From assembly GCA_031290575.1 (NCBI GenBank), contig JAITNH010000003.1, positions 62,001 to 126,000 on the forward strand: a DNA stretch of 64,000 nucleotides. The letters run 5' to 3'. The notes under the pieces are model-generated. The model was given only the letters and a program-made list of their open reading frames with translations, was not told the DNA's origin and ran no database searches. The position numbers and the translations under genes were made by a program. Below are positions 1 through 9,820 of this stretch, in pieces (the first letter of the stretch is position 1; every line of letters starts with the position of its first letter). The DNA comes from Endomicrobium sp. (lineage in GTDB: Bacteria; Elusimicrobiota; Endomicrobiia; Endomicrobiales; Endomicrobiaceae).

Positions 1-978
1 TTTCCAATTAATTTTAATATCAAAAAGTTTTTTATCCAAAATTGCTGTACAAATATCAATTAAATCCGTATTAAGCAAAGATAAAACAACTTGTGCTTCA
101 GGATCTCCGAAACGGCAATTAAACTCCAAAACATACGGAGAATCATCGTTCATAATTATTCCAACATATAAAACACCCTTGTAATCAAACTTTTCAGCTT
201 TCATACCCTCAATAATCTTGTCTACTATAATTTCAACTTTTTTGTTTATTTTCTCTGTCACCAAAGGAACAGGAGAATAAGCACCCATGCCACCTGTATT
301 AGGACCTAGATCATTATTGTTTAACCGTTTATGATCTTGTGAAACAGGCATCATTGAATAAGATATGCCATCAGTAAATAATAAATATGAAAGCTCAAAT
401 CCAGAAATATAATCCTCTATAATTATATCCTTTCCAATATCAGCACCAAATTTTTTTTCATTCATTATCTGTACAACAGCATCCTTAGCATCTTCCATTT
501 TGTTACACACATAAACACCTTTACCAGCAGCAAGCCCGTCTGCTTTTATTACAACTCTTTTATTTTCATCACAATTTTCCAAAAACTTTAAAGCATCATC
601 AATATTCGAAAAGCTATCATAGCGTGCTGTAGGAATATCATATCTTTGCATAAATTTTTTGGAATATATTTTGCTTGACTCTAATCTGGCTGCATTTTTT
701 GATGGTCCCACTATTTTCAAATTTTGCGCTCGAAAACAATCCACTATGCCTAAAGACAATGGAACTTCGGGACCAACAAAAGTAAGATCTATTTTATTTG
801 CTTTAGCAAAAACTGCAAGTTTGTCAAAATCATTTACAGCAATATCCACATTTTCTGCAATCTGTGATATGCCACCATTCCCAGGTGCACAAAATATTTT
901 TTCTACTTTAGAACTAATTGCAAACTGCCAACACACAGCATGCTCCCGTCCGCCAGAACCTACAACCAATATTCTCAT
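1..978 (-). CDS. purD: Phosphoribosylamine-glycine ligase (GARS), C-terminus cut by window edge
   Basis: PurD joins 5-phosphoribosylamine and glycine using ATP to make GAR, the second step of purine synthesis. Reading the minus strand from the ATG at 978 gives 326 uninterrupted residues: an N-terminal Rossmann start (MRILVVGSGGREHA), GNGG near residue 34, the FVGPEVPL segment, the ATP-grasp part KADGLAAGKGV, and NTGGMGAYSPVP and EFNCRFGDPE farther on. About 100 residues of the usual ~425 lie outside the window. An AGAGG Shine-Dalgarno (SD) sequence lies just before the start. It follows purQ on the same strand after about 150 bp, so it probably belongs to the purine cluster but may have its own promoter. 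Family assignment is secure. Confidence 0.96.
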   Translation of the reverse strand, partial: MRILVVGSGGREHAVCWQFAISSKVEKIFCAPGNGGISQIAENVDIAVNDFDKLAVFAKANKIDLTFVGPEVPLSLGIVDCFRAQNLKIVGPSKNAARLESSKIYSKKFMQRYDIPTARYDSFSNIDDALKFLENCDENKRVVIKADGLAAGKGVYVCNKMEDAKDAVVQIMNEKKFGADIGKDIIIEDYISGFELSYLLFTDGISYSMMPVSQDHKRLNNNDLGPNTGGMGAYSPVPLVTEKINKKVEIIVDKIIEGMKAEKFDYKGVLYVGIIMNDDSPYVLEFNCRFGDPEAQVVLSLLNTDLIDICTAILDKKLFDIKINWK

Positions 979-1130
979 TCAATCCTCTGTCTTATTTAAT
1001 TATCAACTCCGTATATGTATTTTAAAATAATACCCAACATACAAATTAAACAACATAAGTAAAAAACTTTTTACATTATCTATATAATTCGTAATAAAAA
1101 TCTAAACAACAAAGAACGAACACGCAGTCA

Positions 1131-1919
1131 TTATTTTACAAAATCGACAGCATTTTGAAAAATTATTTTTCCAAAACCATATTCACTACTATCAATCCTT
1201 TCTTTCGCAGGATGCTGTAATGCAAAAACATATCTCTCAGGATGAGGCATAAGTCCAAAAATATTTCCTTTCGTATTACATATCGCAGCTATTTGCTTAA
1301 CGGAACCATTTGGATCCAAAGGATACTTTGGTTCATCTCCATTTTTTGTAGAATATTTTAAAACAATCTGATTATTTGTATTTAAACTATTCAAGAGTTT
1401 TTTATCGTTCATAATAAATTTGCCTTCACCGTGAGCTACAGGCAAACTAATTAAATCTGGCATATTTTTTGTCCAAATACAATTGGATTCATTTTTAACC
1501 TTTTTCTCAATTTTTAAATAAACCCAACGGCATTCAAATTTGCCTGAATCATTGTAATAAAGAGTAGAGGTTTGTTCAAAAAAAACTGGATCTGGGAGCA
1601 ATCCCATTTTAAGCAAAACCTGAAAACCATTACATATGCCAATAATCGGTTTACCGCTCAAAGCAAATTTTTTAACTTTATCACCAAACTTATTTTTGAT
1701 TTCATTGGCCAATATTTTCCCAGAAGCTATATCATCACCATAAGAAAAACCGCCAGGAAAAACTAAAATATCATATTCAAAAATTTTATCTCTTTTGTCA
1801 TTAAGCGAATTAATATGTATACGTTCTACAAATGCACCACACAACTCGAACGCAGTTTGTGTTTCATAATCACAATTCGTTCCTGCAGTTCTTAAAATTA
1901 ATACCCTAATTTTCTTCAC
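1131..1919 (-). CDS. purQ: FGAM synthase glutaminase subunit PurQ
   Basis: PurQ is the class I glutamine amidotransferase that supplies ammonia to PurL for making FGAM from FGAR. The nucleophile Cys sits in GKPIIGICNGFQ and the conserved MPHPER box lies near the C-terminus. The frame can be extended to a TTG at 1964 that overlaps purL, but I choose the GTG at 1919 because AGGACAG precedes it at good spacing and the protein then begins VKKIRVLILRTAGTNCD, as in the family. This gives 262 residues, somewhat longer than the ~225 of Bacillus PurQ. It starts 38 bp after the purL stop and is the fourth gene of purC-purS-purL-purQ. Confidence 0.95.
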   Translation of the reverse strand: MKKIRVLILRTAGTNCDYETQTAFELCGAFVERIHINSLNDKRDKIFEYDILVFPGGFSYGDDIASGKILANEIKNKFGDKVKKFALSGKPIIGICNGFQVLLKMGLLPDPVFFEQTSTLYYNDSGKFECRWVYLKIEKKVKNESNCIWTKNMPDLISLPVAHGEGKFIMNDKKLLNSLNTNNQIVLKYSTKNGDEPKYPLDPNGSVKQIAAICNTKGNIFGLMPHPERYVFALQHPAKERIDSSEYGFGKIIFQNAVDFVK

Positions 1920-1957
1920 GTTCTGTCCTATATAAATTTTATAAATTCCAACAATAA

Positions 1958-4378
1958 CTACCAATTAATAGTATTACGCCACGAATTTAAAAGAACTTCA
2001 ATTTGTTCTTGAATTTTTATTTTGCTTTTTTTGCTTTCGAAAACAATTTTTCGATTATTAGACACAACACCGACTTCAGAATACACAACATCTTTGAATA
2101 TATCTTTCAATCTTGTTATATTTTCTGGTTTTATTTCAACAATAAATCGCCCATTCGATTCTGAAAACAATATTTCACTCGCAGTAAGCGGCAAATTCTT
2201 ATTATCAGTTTTAACAGCATCTATATTTATTTTCACACCCTTGCCAGATGCAAAAGCCATTTCACTTATTGCAACTATAAGTCCACCATTAGAACAGTCA
2301 TGGCAAGACTCTATCAAATTTATACTTATTGCTTTATAGATTTTTTTCATTATATCTTTAGATTCTTTTGCGTATACATCAGGAACAAAACCATTTTTAA
2401 TGTTTTTTATTTTAGAAAGTACAGACCCCCCAAGTTCATTTTTTGTAATTCCAAGAACAAATATTCTATTTCCATAATTTTTCAATGCTATTGTAACCGT
2501 ATTTCTCACATTTCTAATAACCCCAATTGCGGATATCAAAAGTGCAGGAGGTATTGAATACTTTTTCTTTTTTATATAATATTCATTATGTAGACTATCC
2601 TTGCCAGATATAAAAGGTACTTCGAAGGCTTTGGACATATCATAACAAGCATTTGCTGCATACACCAAACTTCCCAGAATTTCTGGATTATTAGGATTAC
2701 CCCAACAAAAATTATCCAAGACTGCTATTTTTTCAATATCAGCACCAACCGCAACAGCATTTCTTAGAGCTTCTTCTATAGCAGAAGCTGCCATTTTATA
2801 AGTATTAATTTTCCCATATTGAGGATTTAAACCATTAGACAAAACAATGCCTCTTTGTGTGCCTTTAACAACGGTATAAGGGAAAATAACGGCTGCATCA
2901 CCAGGACCAGAAACTTCAACACTACTTCCATGCAATGGTTTTATAACAGTTTGTCCTTGTACTTCATGATCATATTGTCTTACAATCCACTCTTTTGAGC
3001 AAACATTCAAATCTGCAAGGGAAACCTTTAGAGCTCTTAAAATCTCAAAAGAGGTCATATTAATTGGTTTTTGGAGTTTCTCTTTATTTATTTTACAAAC
3101 AGCAAACCTTGTCGGTTTAGGAATACCATTATGAAGAAAAGACATCTCAATATTCGCTACAATGTCACAATTGTATACAAGAGTTAGTTTCATATCGTTT
3201 GTAAATTTTCCGATGAAAACAGCTTCTACATTTTCCTTCTTAAATACATTAATGATTTTATTTTTATTTTTTGGAGGAACTGCAAAAACCATTCTCTCCT
3301 GAGCTTCAGAAATCCATATTTCCCACGGACAAAGACCACCGTACTTTAGTAATACTTTGTCTAAATAAACAATTGCTCCTGTCTCTCTACCCATCTCTCC
3401 AATGGCACTAGACAAGCCCCCAGCACCACAATCAGTAACACTCCTGTATAAATTTAAATCTCTCGCTTGTAACATAGTATCTAAAACTTTTTTCTCGATT
3501 ATTGGATTTCCTATCTGTACAGCACCCACATTGGATTCTTGATCAAGTTGTATTGAAGAAAATGTCGCACCGTGAATTCCATCTCTGCCAGTTCTTCCTC
3601 CGGCAATCAAAATTAAATCTCCTGAATTGACTTTTTTTACAATTTTGTTTTTTGGTATTATTCCCATCGTTCCGCAATAAACAAGAGGATTTGCCATATA
3701 ATCTTCATCAAAACAAATAGATCCGTTCACCGTAGGAATACCCATTCTATTTCCATAATCTCCAACACCAGAAACTACGCCTTTTGCTATTCTTTTTGGA
3801 TGATGTATTCCCTCCGGAACTTGCGAAAGTTTTACATTAGGATCTCCAAAACAAAAAACATCTGTATTAGCCAATGGTTTTGCACCAAGACCAACCCCCA
3901 AAATATCTCTTATAACACCGCCCATTCCTGTTGCTGAACCACCATAAGGCTCAAGAGCTACTGGATGATTATGTGTCTCAACTTTAAAAGCAACACCGTT
4001 TTTAGAATCAAACTCAATAATACCAGCATTATCTTTAAAAACAGATAAACACCATCTTTTATTTAATTCAACTGTAGCCCTAAAAATTGTTTCTTTTAAA
4101 AGATTATTATACGTTTTTTTTGTCTTTTTATTATGAGCAATCTCACTATATTCTATTATTCCTGTTAATGTTTTATGATTACAATGCTCACTCCATGTCT
4201 GTGCTATAGTTTCCATTTCAACATCGCTGGGATTTTTAGCAAATTTTTTAAAATAATTCTGAATTGCTTTCATTTCTACAAGCGATAAAGAAAAAAGACT
4301 TCTTTTACTCAATTTAATCAAATCTTTATCAGACAAACCTAATATCTTAATAATCTTACAATTAGTTTTATAATTCAT
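1958..4378 (-). CDS. purL: FGAM synthase large subunit PurL (small-type, PurS/PurQ-dependent)
   Basis: PurL is the ATP-dependent synthetase that turns FGAR into FGAM with PurQ and PurS. At 806 residues it is the multi-subunit type, not the ~1300-residue fused enzyme. WSEHC is at residues 62-66 and VETHNHP at 133-139; GGSATGMGG, CGAGGLSSAIGEMGRE and a C-terminal HDCSNGGL follow in family order. The start codon overlaps the purS stop as ATGA, so translation is probably coupled. The length and conserved motifs show no sign of decay despite the neighbouring gene erosion. Confidence 0.97.
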   Translation of the reverse strand: MNYKTNCKIIKILGLSDKDLIKLSKRSLFSLSLVEMKAIQNYFKKFAKNPSDVEMETIAQTWSEHCNHKTLTGIIEYSEIAHNKKTKKTYNNLLKETIFRATVELNKRWCLSVFKDNAGIIEFDSKNGVAFKVETHNHPVALEPYGGSATGMGGVIRDILGVGLGAKPLANTDVFCFGDPNVKLSQVPEGIHHPKRIAKGVVSGVGDYGNRMGIPTVNGSICFDEDYMANPLVYCGTMGIIPKNKIVKKVNSGDLILIAGGRTGRDGIHGATFSSIQLDQESNVGAVQIGNPIIEKKVLDTMLQARDLNLYRSVTDCGAGGLSSAIGEMGRETGAIVYLDKVLLKYGGLCPWEIWISEAQERMVFAVPPKNKNKIINVFKKENVEAVFIGKFTNDMKLTLVYNCDIVANIEMSFLHNGIPKPTRFAVCKINKEKLQKPINMTSFEILRALKVSLADLNVCSKEWIVRQYDHEVQGQTVIKPLHGSSVEVSGPGDAAVIFPYTVVKGTQRGIVLSNGLNPQYGKINTYKMAASAIEEALRNAVAVGADIEKIAVLDNFCWGNPNNPEILGSLVYAANACYDMSKAFEVPFISGKDSLHNEYYIKKKKYSIPPALLISAIGVIRNVRNTVTIALKNYGNRIFVLGITKNELGGSVLSKIKNIKNGFVPDVYAKESKDIMKKIYKAISINLIESCHDCSNGGLIVAISEMAFASGKGVKINIDAVKTDNKNLPLTASEILFSESNGRFIVEIKPENITRLKDIFKDVVYSEVGVVSNNRKIVFESKKSKIKIQEQIEVLLNSWRNTINW

Positions 4379-4845
4379 ATTATTCTATACTCTTGTATCA
4401 ATGTGTTCGCTAGCAATTTTGTAACTATTTTATTTAAAACCTCATACGAAGACTTGCCATATAAATAATATTTACATCCTGTCTTAACTTTGATTTCTTT
4501 TACGATACCTAAATCCTTAACGGCCTTTACAACACTTTCAGAAACCGTATCAGTAACATCTTTCTTATATAAAACCTCTATAATAGATAAATTAATATTA
4601 AATGCAAATTTAGAAAGCGATTCAAAGTAACGATGTACAACATAAGCTTCAGTTATTTTATCAATTAACAGTTTTGACGCTATTATTTTAGCTTCAACAT
4701 AACTTATACTACCATCTATAATGTACAACGTGGAGTAATCAACCTTTGTTATATTTTTAATACCAATACCGCAAATATCAGCCAAAACATGTTCTCCAGG
4801 CAAGTTTTTAAAACATTTTTTTGTAAAAACTTCTATTCTAAACAT
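4375..4845 (-). CDS. purS: Double-length PurS: two tandem PurS domains in one chain
   Basis: PurS is a ~80-residue protein that, as a dimer, bridges PurL and PurQ. This protein has 156 residues and reads as two PurS-like halves, about 2-72 and 86-156. They align by eye: RIEVFTK with LSIIEVLYK, GEHVLADICGIGI with SESVVKAVKDLGI, TLYIIDG with KYYLYG, and ASKLLIDKITEAY with VTKLLANTLIQEY. The second half is the more canonical. It lies between purC and purL with one-base (TAATG) and four-base (ATGA) overlaps, so it is translationally coupled on both sides. The N-terminal domain of large-type PurL is known to mimic a PurS dimer, so a tandem PurS could do the same as one chain; that is inference. 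Confidence 0.8.
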   Translation of the reverse strand: MFRIEVFTKKCFKNLPGEHVLADICGIGIKNITKVDYSTLYIIDGSISYVEAKIIASKLLIDKITEAYVVHRYFESLSKFAFNINLSIIEVLYKKDVTDTVSESVVKAVKDLGIVKEIKVKTGCKYYLYGKSSYEVLNKIVTKLLANTLIQEYRII

Positions 4846-5720
4846 TAGAACTTTCTCCCTGTCAATTTCTCATATATATCGATATATTTTTTCACTGTTT
4901 TTTCAACAACATCTTTTGGTAATTCAGGAGCAGAAGAAGATTTGTTCCATCTGAGATTTTCAAGATAATTCCTTATATACTGCTTATCCAAGCTATCTTG
5001 TTGCTTCCCTATCTCATATTTGTTTAGTTCCCAAAATCTTGAAGAATCAGGCGTAAAAATCTCATCTATTAGTATTAATTGATTATCATAAAACCCAAAT
5101 TCAAGCTTTGTATCTGCAAGTATTATCTCCCTTGAAAGCGAGTATTCACTAATTTTTTTATATAATTCTATTGAAACTCTTCGCAGATTTTCAGCAGTTT
5201 TTTGGCCAACTCTTTGCACTGTTTCTTCAAAAGAAATATTCTTATCATGTTTACCATCGCTTTCTTTACTTGAAGGTGTAAAAACAGGCTCAGGCAATTT
5301 TGATGATTCTTCCAGTCCATAAGGCAATTTGACGCCACAAATTGTTTGTGATTCTTTATATTCTTTCCATCCAGAACCTGCAAGATATCCTCTGACTATA
5401 CATTCTATATCGACTCTATTTGCTTTCTTTACTATCATTGATCTATCGCGTAAATACTTGTACTGTCTAAGACACGTTGGAAAATTATCAAAATCTCCCG
5501 TAATAATATGATTTGGAAATATTCCCTGAACAACATCAAACCAGAACATTGAAATCTTATGAAGAATTTTACCTTTATTCGGTATCAACGTAGGGATAAT
5601 ATAATCAAATGCTGAAATCCTGTCTGAAGCAACGATTAAATAACTTTGATTTAAATCATATACATCTCTAACCTTACCTTTATATACTAAAGGAAGATTT
5701 ATATTATATTCTTCATTCAT
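4845..5720 (-). CDS. purC: SAICAR synthetase
   Basis: PurC ligates aspartate to CAIR with ATP to form SAICAR in purine synthesis. The 291-residue protein opens with the phosphate-binding YKGKVRDVYDL and has ASDRISAFDYI, VRGYLAGSGWKEY and ADTKLEFG, all PurC signatures; the length fits the ~290-300 residue class. AAGGAAGGTG precedes the ATG. It is the first gene of the purC-S-L-Q run, and its TAA overlaps the purS ATG by one base. A long gene-free stretch lies upstream, so the operon promoter should be there, though I could not identify it. Confidence 0.96.
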   Translation of the reverse strand: MNEEYNINLPLVYKGKVRDVYDLNQSYLIVASDRISAFDYIIPTLIPNKGKILHKISMFWFDVVQGIFPNHIITGDFDNFPTCLRQYKYLRDRSMIVKKANRVDIECIVRGYLAGSGWKEYKESQTICGVKLPYGLEESSKLPEPVFTPSSKESDGKHDKNISFEETVQRVGQKTAENLRRVSIELYKKISEYSLSREIILADTKLEFGFYDNQLILIDEIFTPDSSRFWELNKYEIGKQQDSLDKQYIRNYLENLRWNKSSSAPELPKDVVEKTVKKYIDIYEKLTGRKF

Positions 5721-7029
5721 TTATTTTCACCTTCCTTTTAAAAACTTTTAAATTTCACAACATCATCTATCTATAATAAGCAAATAATATACATTACATC
5801 TTATATACAAAAGTTACACTTCATTTTAGCCATATTTCATTGTACAGCTTATATTTTTTATTGCTTTAGATATTTTATAAAATAATCGTAGAATTCTTTT
5901 TATACTTAAAGCACTCCGACGAAATGGATCCATTTTGAAAATAAGCATTAAAAACATAAAAATTTTTATTATTTAAATTAACATCGACAATGAATAAGTA
6001 TTATTGCATCTATAAAATAACTCCAAAACAACATCCCAGCAATACAACTACTATCTACCAAAAAAACTCACTTATTACAAAAGAGCACTCCAGTACTGAT
6101 CATTCGACATTTATTTTAAGGTAAATCCGAAACTAAAAAAAATTTTATACTTACTTAACTATATATCCTCTCTATTCGATTCAATATTTCTCTTTTGCTC
6201 GTGACCCTTATAAAACACATAAAAAGCACTCTCTAATATTTAACTTTAATCCACAGTCTATCTTTGCTGTACCTTTTTATATGCTGGAGTATCTCATCAA
6301 ACACTTTATATCCCTTTATTATCCATCTTTTCAACATAACTACATACTTCTCTCCGGCATATGAATAACATAATTACCAAAAAATACTTTTTATTTCTTT
6401 GAGTTACTAAAGCTGTATTTTCAACAATACACATTGAATTCATATACTACTGCATATATTTATGGATGTTTCCTTGTTTCTTCTTTTCCTTAGTTTATGT
6501 TTAAAAATAAGAACAATTTAATAATCTGTAGAAGATAAATATTTGGCCAGATCTCACCATTCATTATTTAATCTTTATTTGACGTACACACAACTATACA
6601 ACACAACCCCAAGATATCTTTCATCAGCAAGAAAATATCAGAAACATATTACGTGTAAGAGATATTATATTTCACTATTACATAAAATTCGCATCAACCT
6701 TTTTGATTCGCTCTCGCCATAATTAAAACCCTATTCCGTAATACTTTAAGAATTTATACTTAAACAAAAACATCAATAGTTTTTACAACACTATCGCACA
6801 CTATTTATTACTTTTTTTTAACATGAGAAACCAAAAAAAATGACAAAGTTTATATATCAATCATAAAACATATATGCTATATAAACTCGGACCAGAAAAT
6901 CACGTTAAAAGTTATTTAGTGCATCTACACACAAAAACAGATTTTATTCTAAAAAAATAAAATATTTTGTTTTTCAACAAAACCAACACTTCTGCATTTA
7001 TTAATTCCTTTTCATTTTAAAACACATAT
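5721..7029. other. 1.3-kb gene-free AT-rich spacer between purC and engB
   Basis: No intact gene is visible on either strand. The sequence is very AT-rich and full of stops in all frames. The only coding-like remains I could read are a short minus-strand frame near 6155-6337, listed separately. The purC promoter presumably lies at the low-coordinate end. The most likely explanation is a gene or genes eroded beyond recognition; I see no transposon ends, tRNA or repeat. Confidence 0.6.
6155..6337 (-). pseudogene. Possible relic of an eroded gene
   Basis: From an ATG at 6337 the minus strand reads 34 residues (MLKRWIIKGYKVF... ending DRLWIKVKY), meets a TAG at 6235-6233, then continues in the same frame for about 25 protein-like residues to a TAA at 6157-6155. 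The composition is more protein-like than the surrounding sequence, but I recognise no family. No ribosome-binding site stands out. It may be chance; confidence is low. Confidence 0.2.
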
Positions 7030-7614
7030 TTAACAACAACTTAAGAATTTTACAATATCTATTTGTAAATTACAAAATCCGTTTCCTTTTTTTGCGCTTA
7101 CCATAAATACGTTCGAAACGTTTATAGCAAAACAATCTGACACTTTGCTTTGAATTTTTTCATTGCTAATACTAGTAGAAATTTTATCGCACTTATTAGC
7201 AACAATTTTAAATGCAATACTATAATTATTGAGCCAACTGGCCATAGCAAAGTCTAATTCAGTAGGCCCTATGAAAGCATCCACAATTATATAAACTATC
7301 TTCTTGGTTTTTCTTTTAAGTATCCACTTTTCCACCATGCTTTCCCAAATATTCTTTTTTTTGCAATATCCTCTTGCAAAACCATATCCTGGCAAATCTA
7401 TTATCCATTTTTTCATGGCAACACTATATATATTTATGCTTCTTGTTCTTCCAGGTGTCTTTGACGTTCTTGCTAAATTCTTTTGCAAACACAAAGCATT
7501 TATAACACTACTTTTCCCAACATTAGACCTACCGGAAAAAATAACTTCAACAACACTTTTCGATAACAAATCTATATTTGACACTGCTCTAAAAAAAACT
7601 GTATTTTTTAACAT
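7030..7614 (-). CDS. engB: Ribosome-biogenesis GTPase EngB (YsxC/YihA)
   Basis: EngB is an essential GTPase in assembly of the large ribosomal subunit. The 194-residue protein has G1 GRSNVGKSS, G3 DLPGYGFA, G4 NKCDK and G5 SAKKG in order, and family-typical length. The ATG at 7614 lies three bases after the stop of the membrane-protein gene upstream, so the two are probably co-transcribed. The SD is weak (AGAGA), consistent with translational coupling. Confidence 0.95.
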   Translation of the reverse strand: MLKNTVFFRAVSNIDLLSKSVVEVIFSGRSNVGKSSVINALCLQKNLARTSKTPGRTRSINIYSVAMKKWIIDLPGYGFARGYCKKKNIWESMVEKWILKRKTKKIVYIIVDAFIGPTELDFAMASWLNNYSIAFKIVANKCDKISTSISNEKIQSKVSDCFAINVSNVFMVSAKKGNGFCNLQIDIVKFLSCC

Positions 7615-7617
7615 AAA

Positions 7618-8328
7618 CTAATCTCTTAACTTTGTTAAAAATCTTAATATTTCAAGATAAATCCATACAAGTGTTACCATAAGAGAAAAAGCACTATACC
7701 ACTCCATATATTTGGGGGCTCCATGCTGTGCATTGCGTTCAATCAAATCAAAATCAATAATAAGATTTAAAGATGCAACAGTAACAATACTAAGATTTAT
7801 AATAATACCTAATCCAGAAGAATTATGAATATATGAAAACCCTCTTACTCCAAAAAAATTAAAAAACAAATCAATAACATAAACAAAAGCTATGGCAAAT
7901 GTTGCGATTATTATAACTTTTTGAAATCTTGGTGTTGCTTTAAGGATTCCTGTTTTATAAGCTGCGAGCATACAAAATAAAACACAAATTGTTAAAAAAA
8001 TAGCATTTACTACAACACCAGGATACACTCTTTCGAAAGATAAAGATATGAAACCCAAAACAAGGCCCTCGCAAATAGCATAAAGTGGAGACAAAAATGG
8101 CGAAAATATCTGTTTAAACACTAAAACAATTGCCAAAATAAACGCTACAATTAATATTGGAAACATTAATGACATTAATTTGTCAGGATGCATCCATGAA
8201 TAAAAAGCACTTATGGCAAGAAAAAACCACAAAATCATACTCTTATTTATTGTTCCCGGTACAGTCATAACTTCATTACCCTTTGCTGGTGATTGAAAAA
8301 AACTATTTTTTAAAAGTGGATTGCTCAC
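7618..8328 (-). CDS. Bax inhibitor-1 / YccA family membrane protein
   Basis: This is a multi-pass membrane protein of the BI-1/YccA (TMBIM) family, whose bacterial members are small channels or stress-related proteins of uncertain role. About seven hydrophobic segments fill residues ~35-230, and the N-terminal pattern SNPLLKNSFF...MTVPGTINKS is typical of the family. The open frame extends to an ATG at 8397 without an SD; I prefer the GTG at 8328 because GGAGAG precedes it and the protein then begins at the conserved VSNPLLKN, giving 236 residues. It is followed at 3 bp by engB. Confidence 0.88.
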   Translation of the reverse strand: MSNPLLKNSFFQSPAKGNEVMTVPGTINKSMILWFFLAISAFYSWMHPDKLMSLMFPILIVAFILAIVLVFKQIFSPFLSPLYAICEGLVLGFISLSFERVYPGVVVNAIFLTICVLFCMLAAYKTGILKATPRFQKVIIIATFAIAFVYVIDLFFNFFGVRGFSYIHNSSGLGIIINLSIVTVASLNLIIDFDLIERNAQHGAPKYMEWYSAFSLMVTLVWIYLEILRFLTKLRD

Positions 8329-8514
8329 ATTTCTCTCCAGTATTAATTTATAAGTTAATTCTACGTTTTCTTTGCTTACTAAACAAACATTTCGCATATA
8401 TCATAAAACACTAACCCCCACCTCTACGAAATTCTTAAAGAATTTTAAATCCATAATTATAATTTATCAATGCTGAAAATAAAAAAATATCAACACGTAT
8501 TATTTAAAAAGTTT

Positions 8515-9816
8515 TTAAGAATGTTTTATAATCAATTTTCTCCTTAAAAGATTTAAAGCTGTGCTTACAATTTGAGCTCTTATATCTTCTCTTGTGCCTA
8601 TAAAATTAAATCTAGAAACCTCCACTTGTTGCCACTGCTGCTCCATTCGGCTTTTTTCACCAAAACCAATGTACACAATGCCTATTGGTTTTGCTTTTGT
8701 CGCTCCACCAGGGCCAGCAATTCCAGTTACTGAAAGTGCATAATCACTTCCGGAAAGTTTTAAAATACCCATCACCATTTCTTTAGAAGTTTCTTCACTT
8801 ACAGCTCCGAAATCTGCCAAAGTTTTCTCTTTTACTTCAAGCAATCTAATCTTCGATTCATTTGAATATGCAACAAGAGAACTTTTAAAATACAGAGAGC
8901 TCCCAGCTACATTTGTAATCTCTGATGCTATTTTACCACCTGTACAGGATTCCGCAAAAGAAATCGTCTTCTTTTTTTTAGTCAAGAGTTTTCCAACAAC
9001 AAAAGCGAGAGTGTCATTATCAAATCCAAAAATATTATATTTAAAAACATTGCAAATTTCAAATTTCAGTTTGCCTACTGTTTTATTAACGACAAGCTCG
9101 TCCGTCCCTGAGACCGAAAATTTTATATCTACAATATAATTCTTTGCAAAAATACCAAAATTCACAGTTGTAAAATCGCTAAATCTCGCAACTTCCATGA
9201 TCGGTTTTATCGTCTCCTCAACAACAGATTCTGGAACACCAAAAATACGCAATACAGTATTTTTTCTCACACCAAAAGAAAAGCTTTTCAAAAACGGTTC
9301 AACATTTTTCTCAAACATCGGTTTAATTTCTTTTGGGGGCCCTGGAAGCAAAAACAAAATTTTACTACATTTTTCAGATCCATCTTTGAATTCAAAATGC
9401 AACATCTGTCCAGGAGCAGTGCCTGAAAAATTCTTTAAAACCTTTGCACCTTTAATTACCCTTGCTTGTCTTGTATTAATTTTTGGAATAAAAGTAATAG
9501 ATTTTTTAAAAAAATATTCCTCTATAGATCTCAAAACTTTTTCATCGAAATACATTTCAATATTTAAACATTCCGCAACAATTTCAACCGTCATATCATC
9601 AAATGTAGGTCCAAGTCCACCGGTAATAATAATAATCTCACTCCTTCCAAAGGATTTTTTAAATTCACGCAATAAATCCTCTTTTCTATCAGCAACACTA
9701 GTAATCAATGACAATTCCAAACCCATCGCAGAAATTCTCGAACCTATATACGAAGCATTTGTATTTAAGCTTCCAGAAAGAAGTTCGCTACCTGTACACA
9801 CAAGCTCTATCTTCAT
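8515..9816 (-). CDS. cinA: CinA family nicotinamide-nucleotide amidase
   Basis: CinA has an N-terminal MoaB/MoeA-like molybdopterin-binding-fold domain (COG1058, residues ~1-170; IITGGLGPTFDDMT, LLPGPPKE) and a C-terminal PncC domain (residues ~275-430; SFAESCTGGKIASEIT, SVTGIAGPGGA) that deamidates NMN to nicotinate mononucleotide in pyridine-nucleotide recycling. The protein has 433 residues and both domains look intact. The ATG at 9816 lies four bases after the thrC stop, with AGGA upstream, so thrC and cinA are likely one transcript. Confidence 0.94.
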   Translation of the reverse strand: MKIELVCTGSELLSGSLNTNASYIGSRISAMGLELSLITSVADRKEDLLREFKKSFGRSEIIIITGGLGPTFDDMTVEIVAECLNIEMYFDEKVLRSIEEYFFKKSITFIPKINTRQARVIKGAKVLKNFSGTAPGQMLHFEFKDGSEKCSKILFLLPGPPKEIKPMFEKNVEPFLKSFSFGVRKNTVLRIFGVPESVVEETIKPIMEVARFSDFTTVNFGIFAKNYIVDIKFSVSGTDELVVNKTVGKLKFEICNVFKYNIFGFDNDTLAFVVGKLLTKKKKTISFAESCTGGKIASEITNVAGSSLYFKSSLVAYSNESKIRLLEVKEKTLADFGAVSEETSKEMVMGILKLSGSDYALSVTGIAGPGGATKAKPIGIVYIGFGEKSRMEQQWQQVEVSRFNFIGTREDIRAQIVSTALNLLRRKLIIKHS

Positions 9817-9820
9817 AAGA

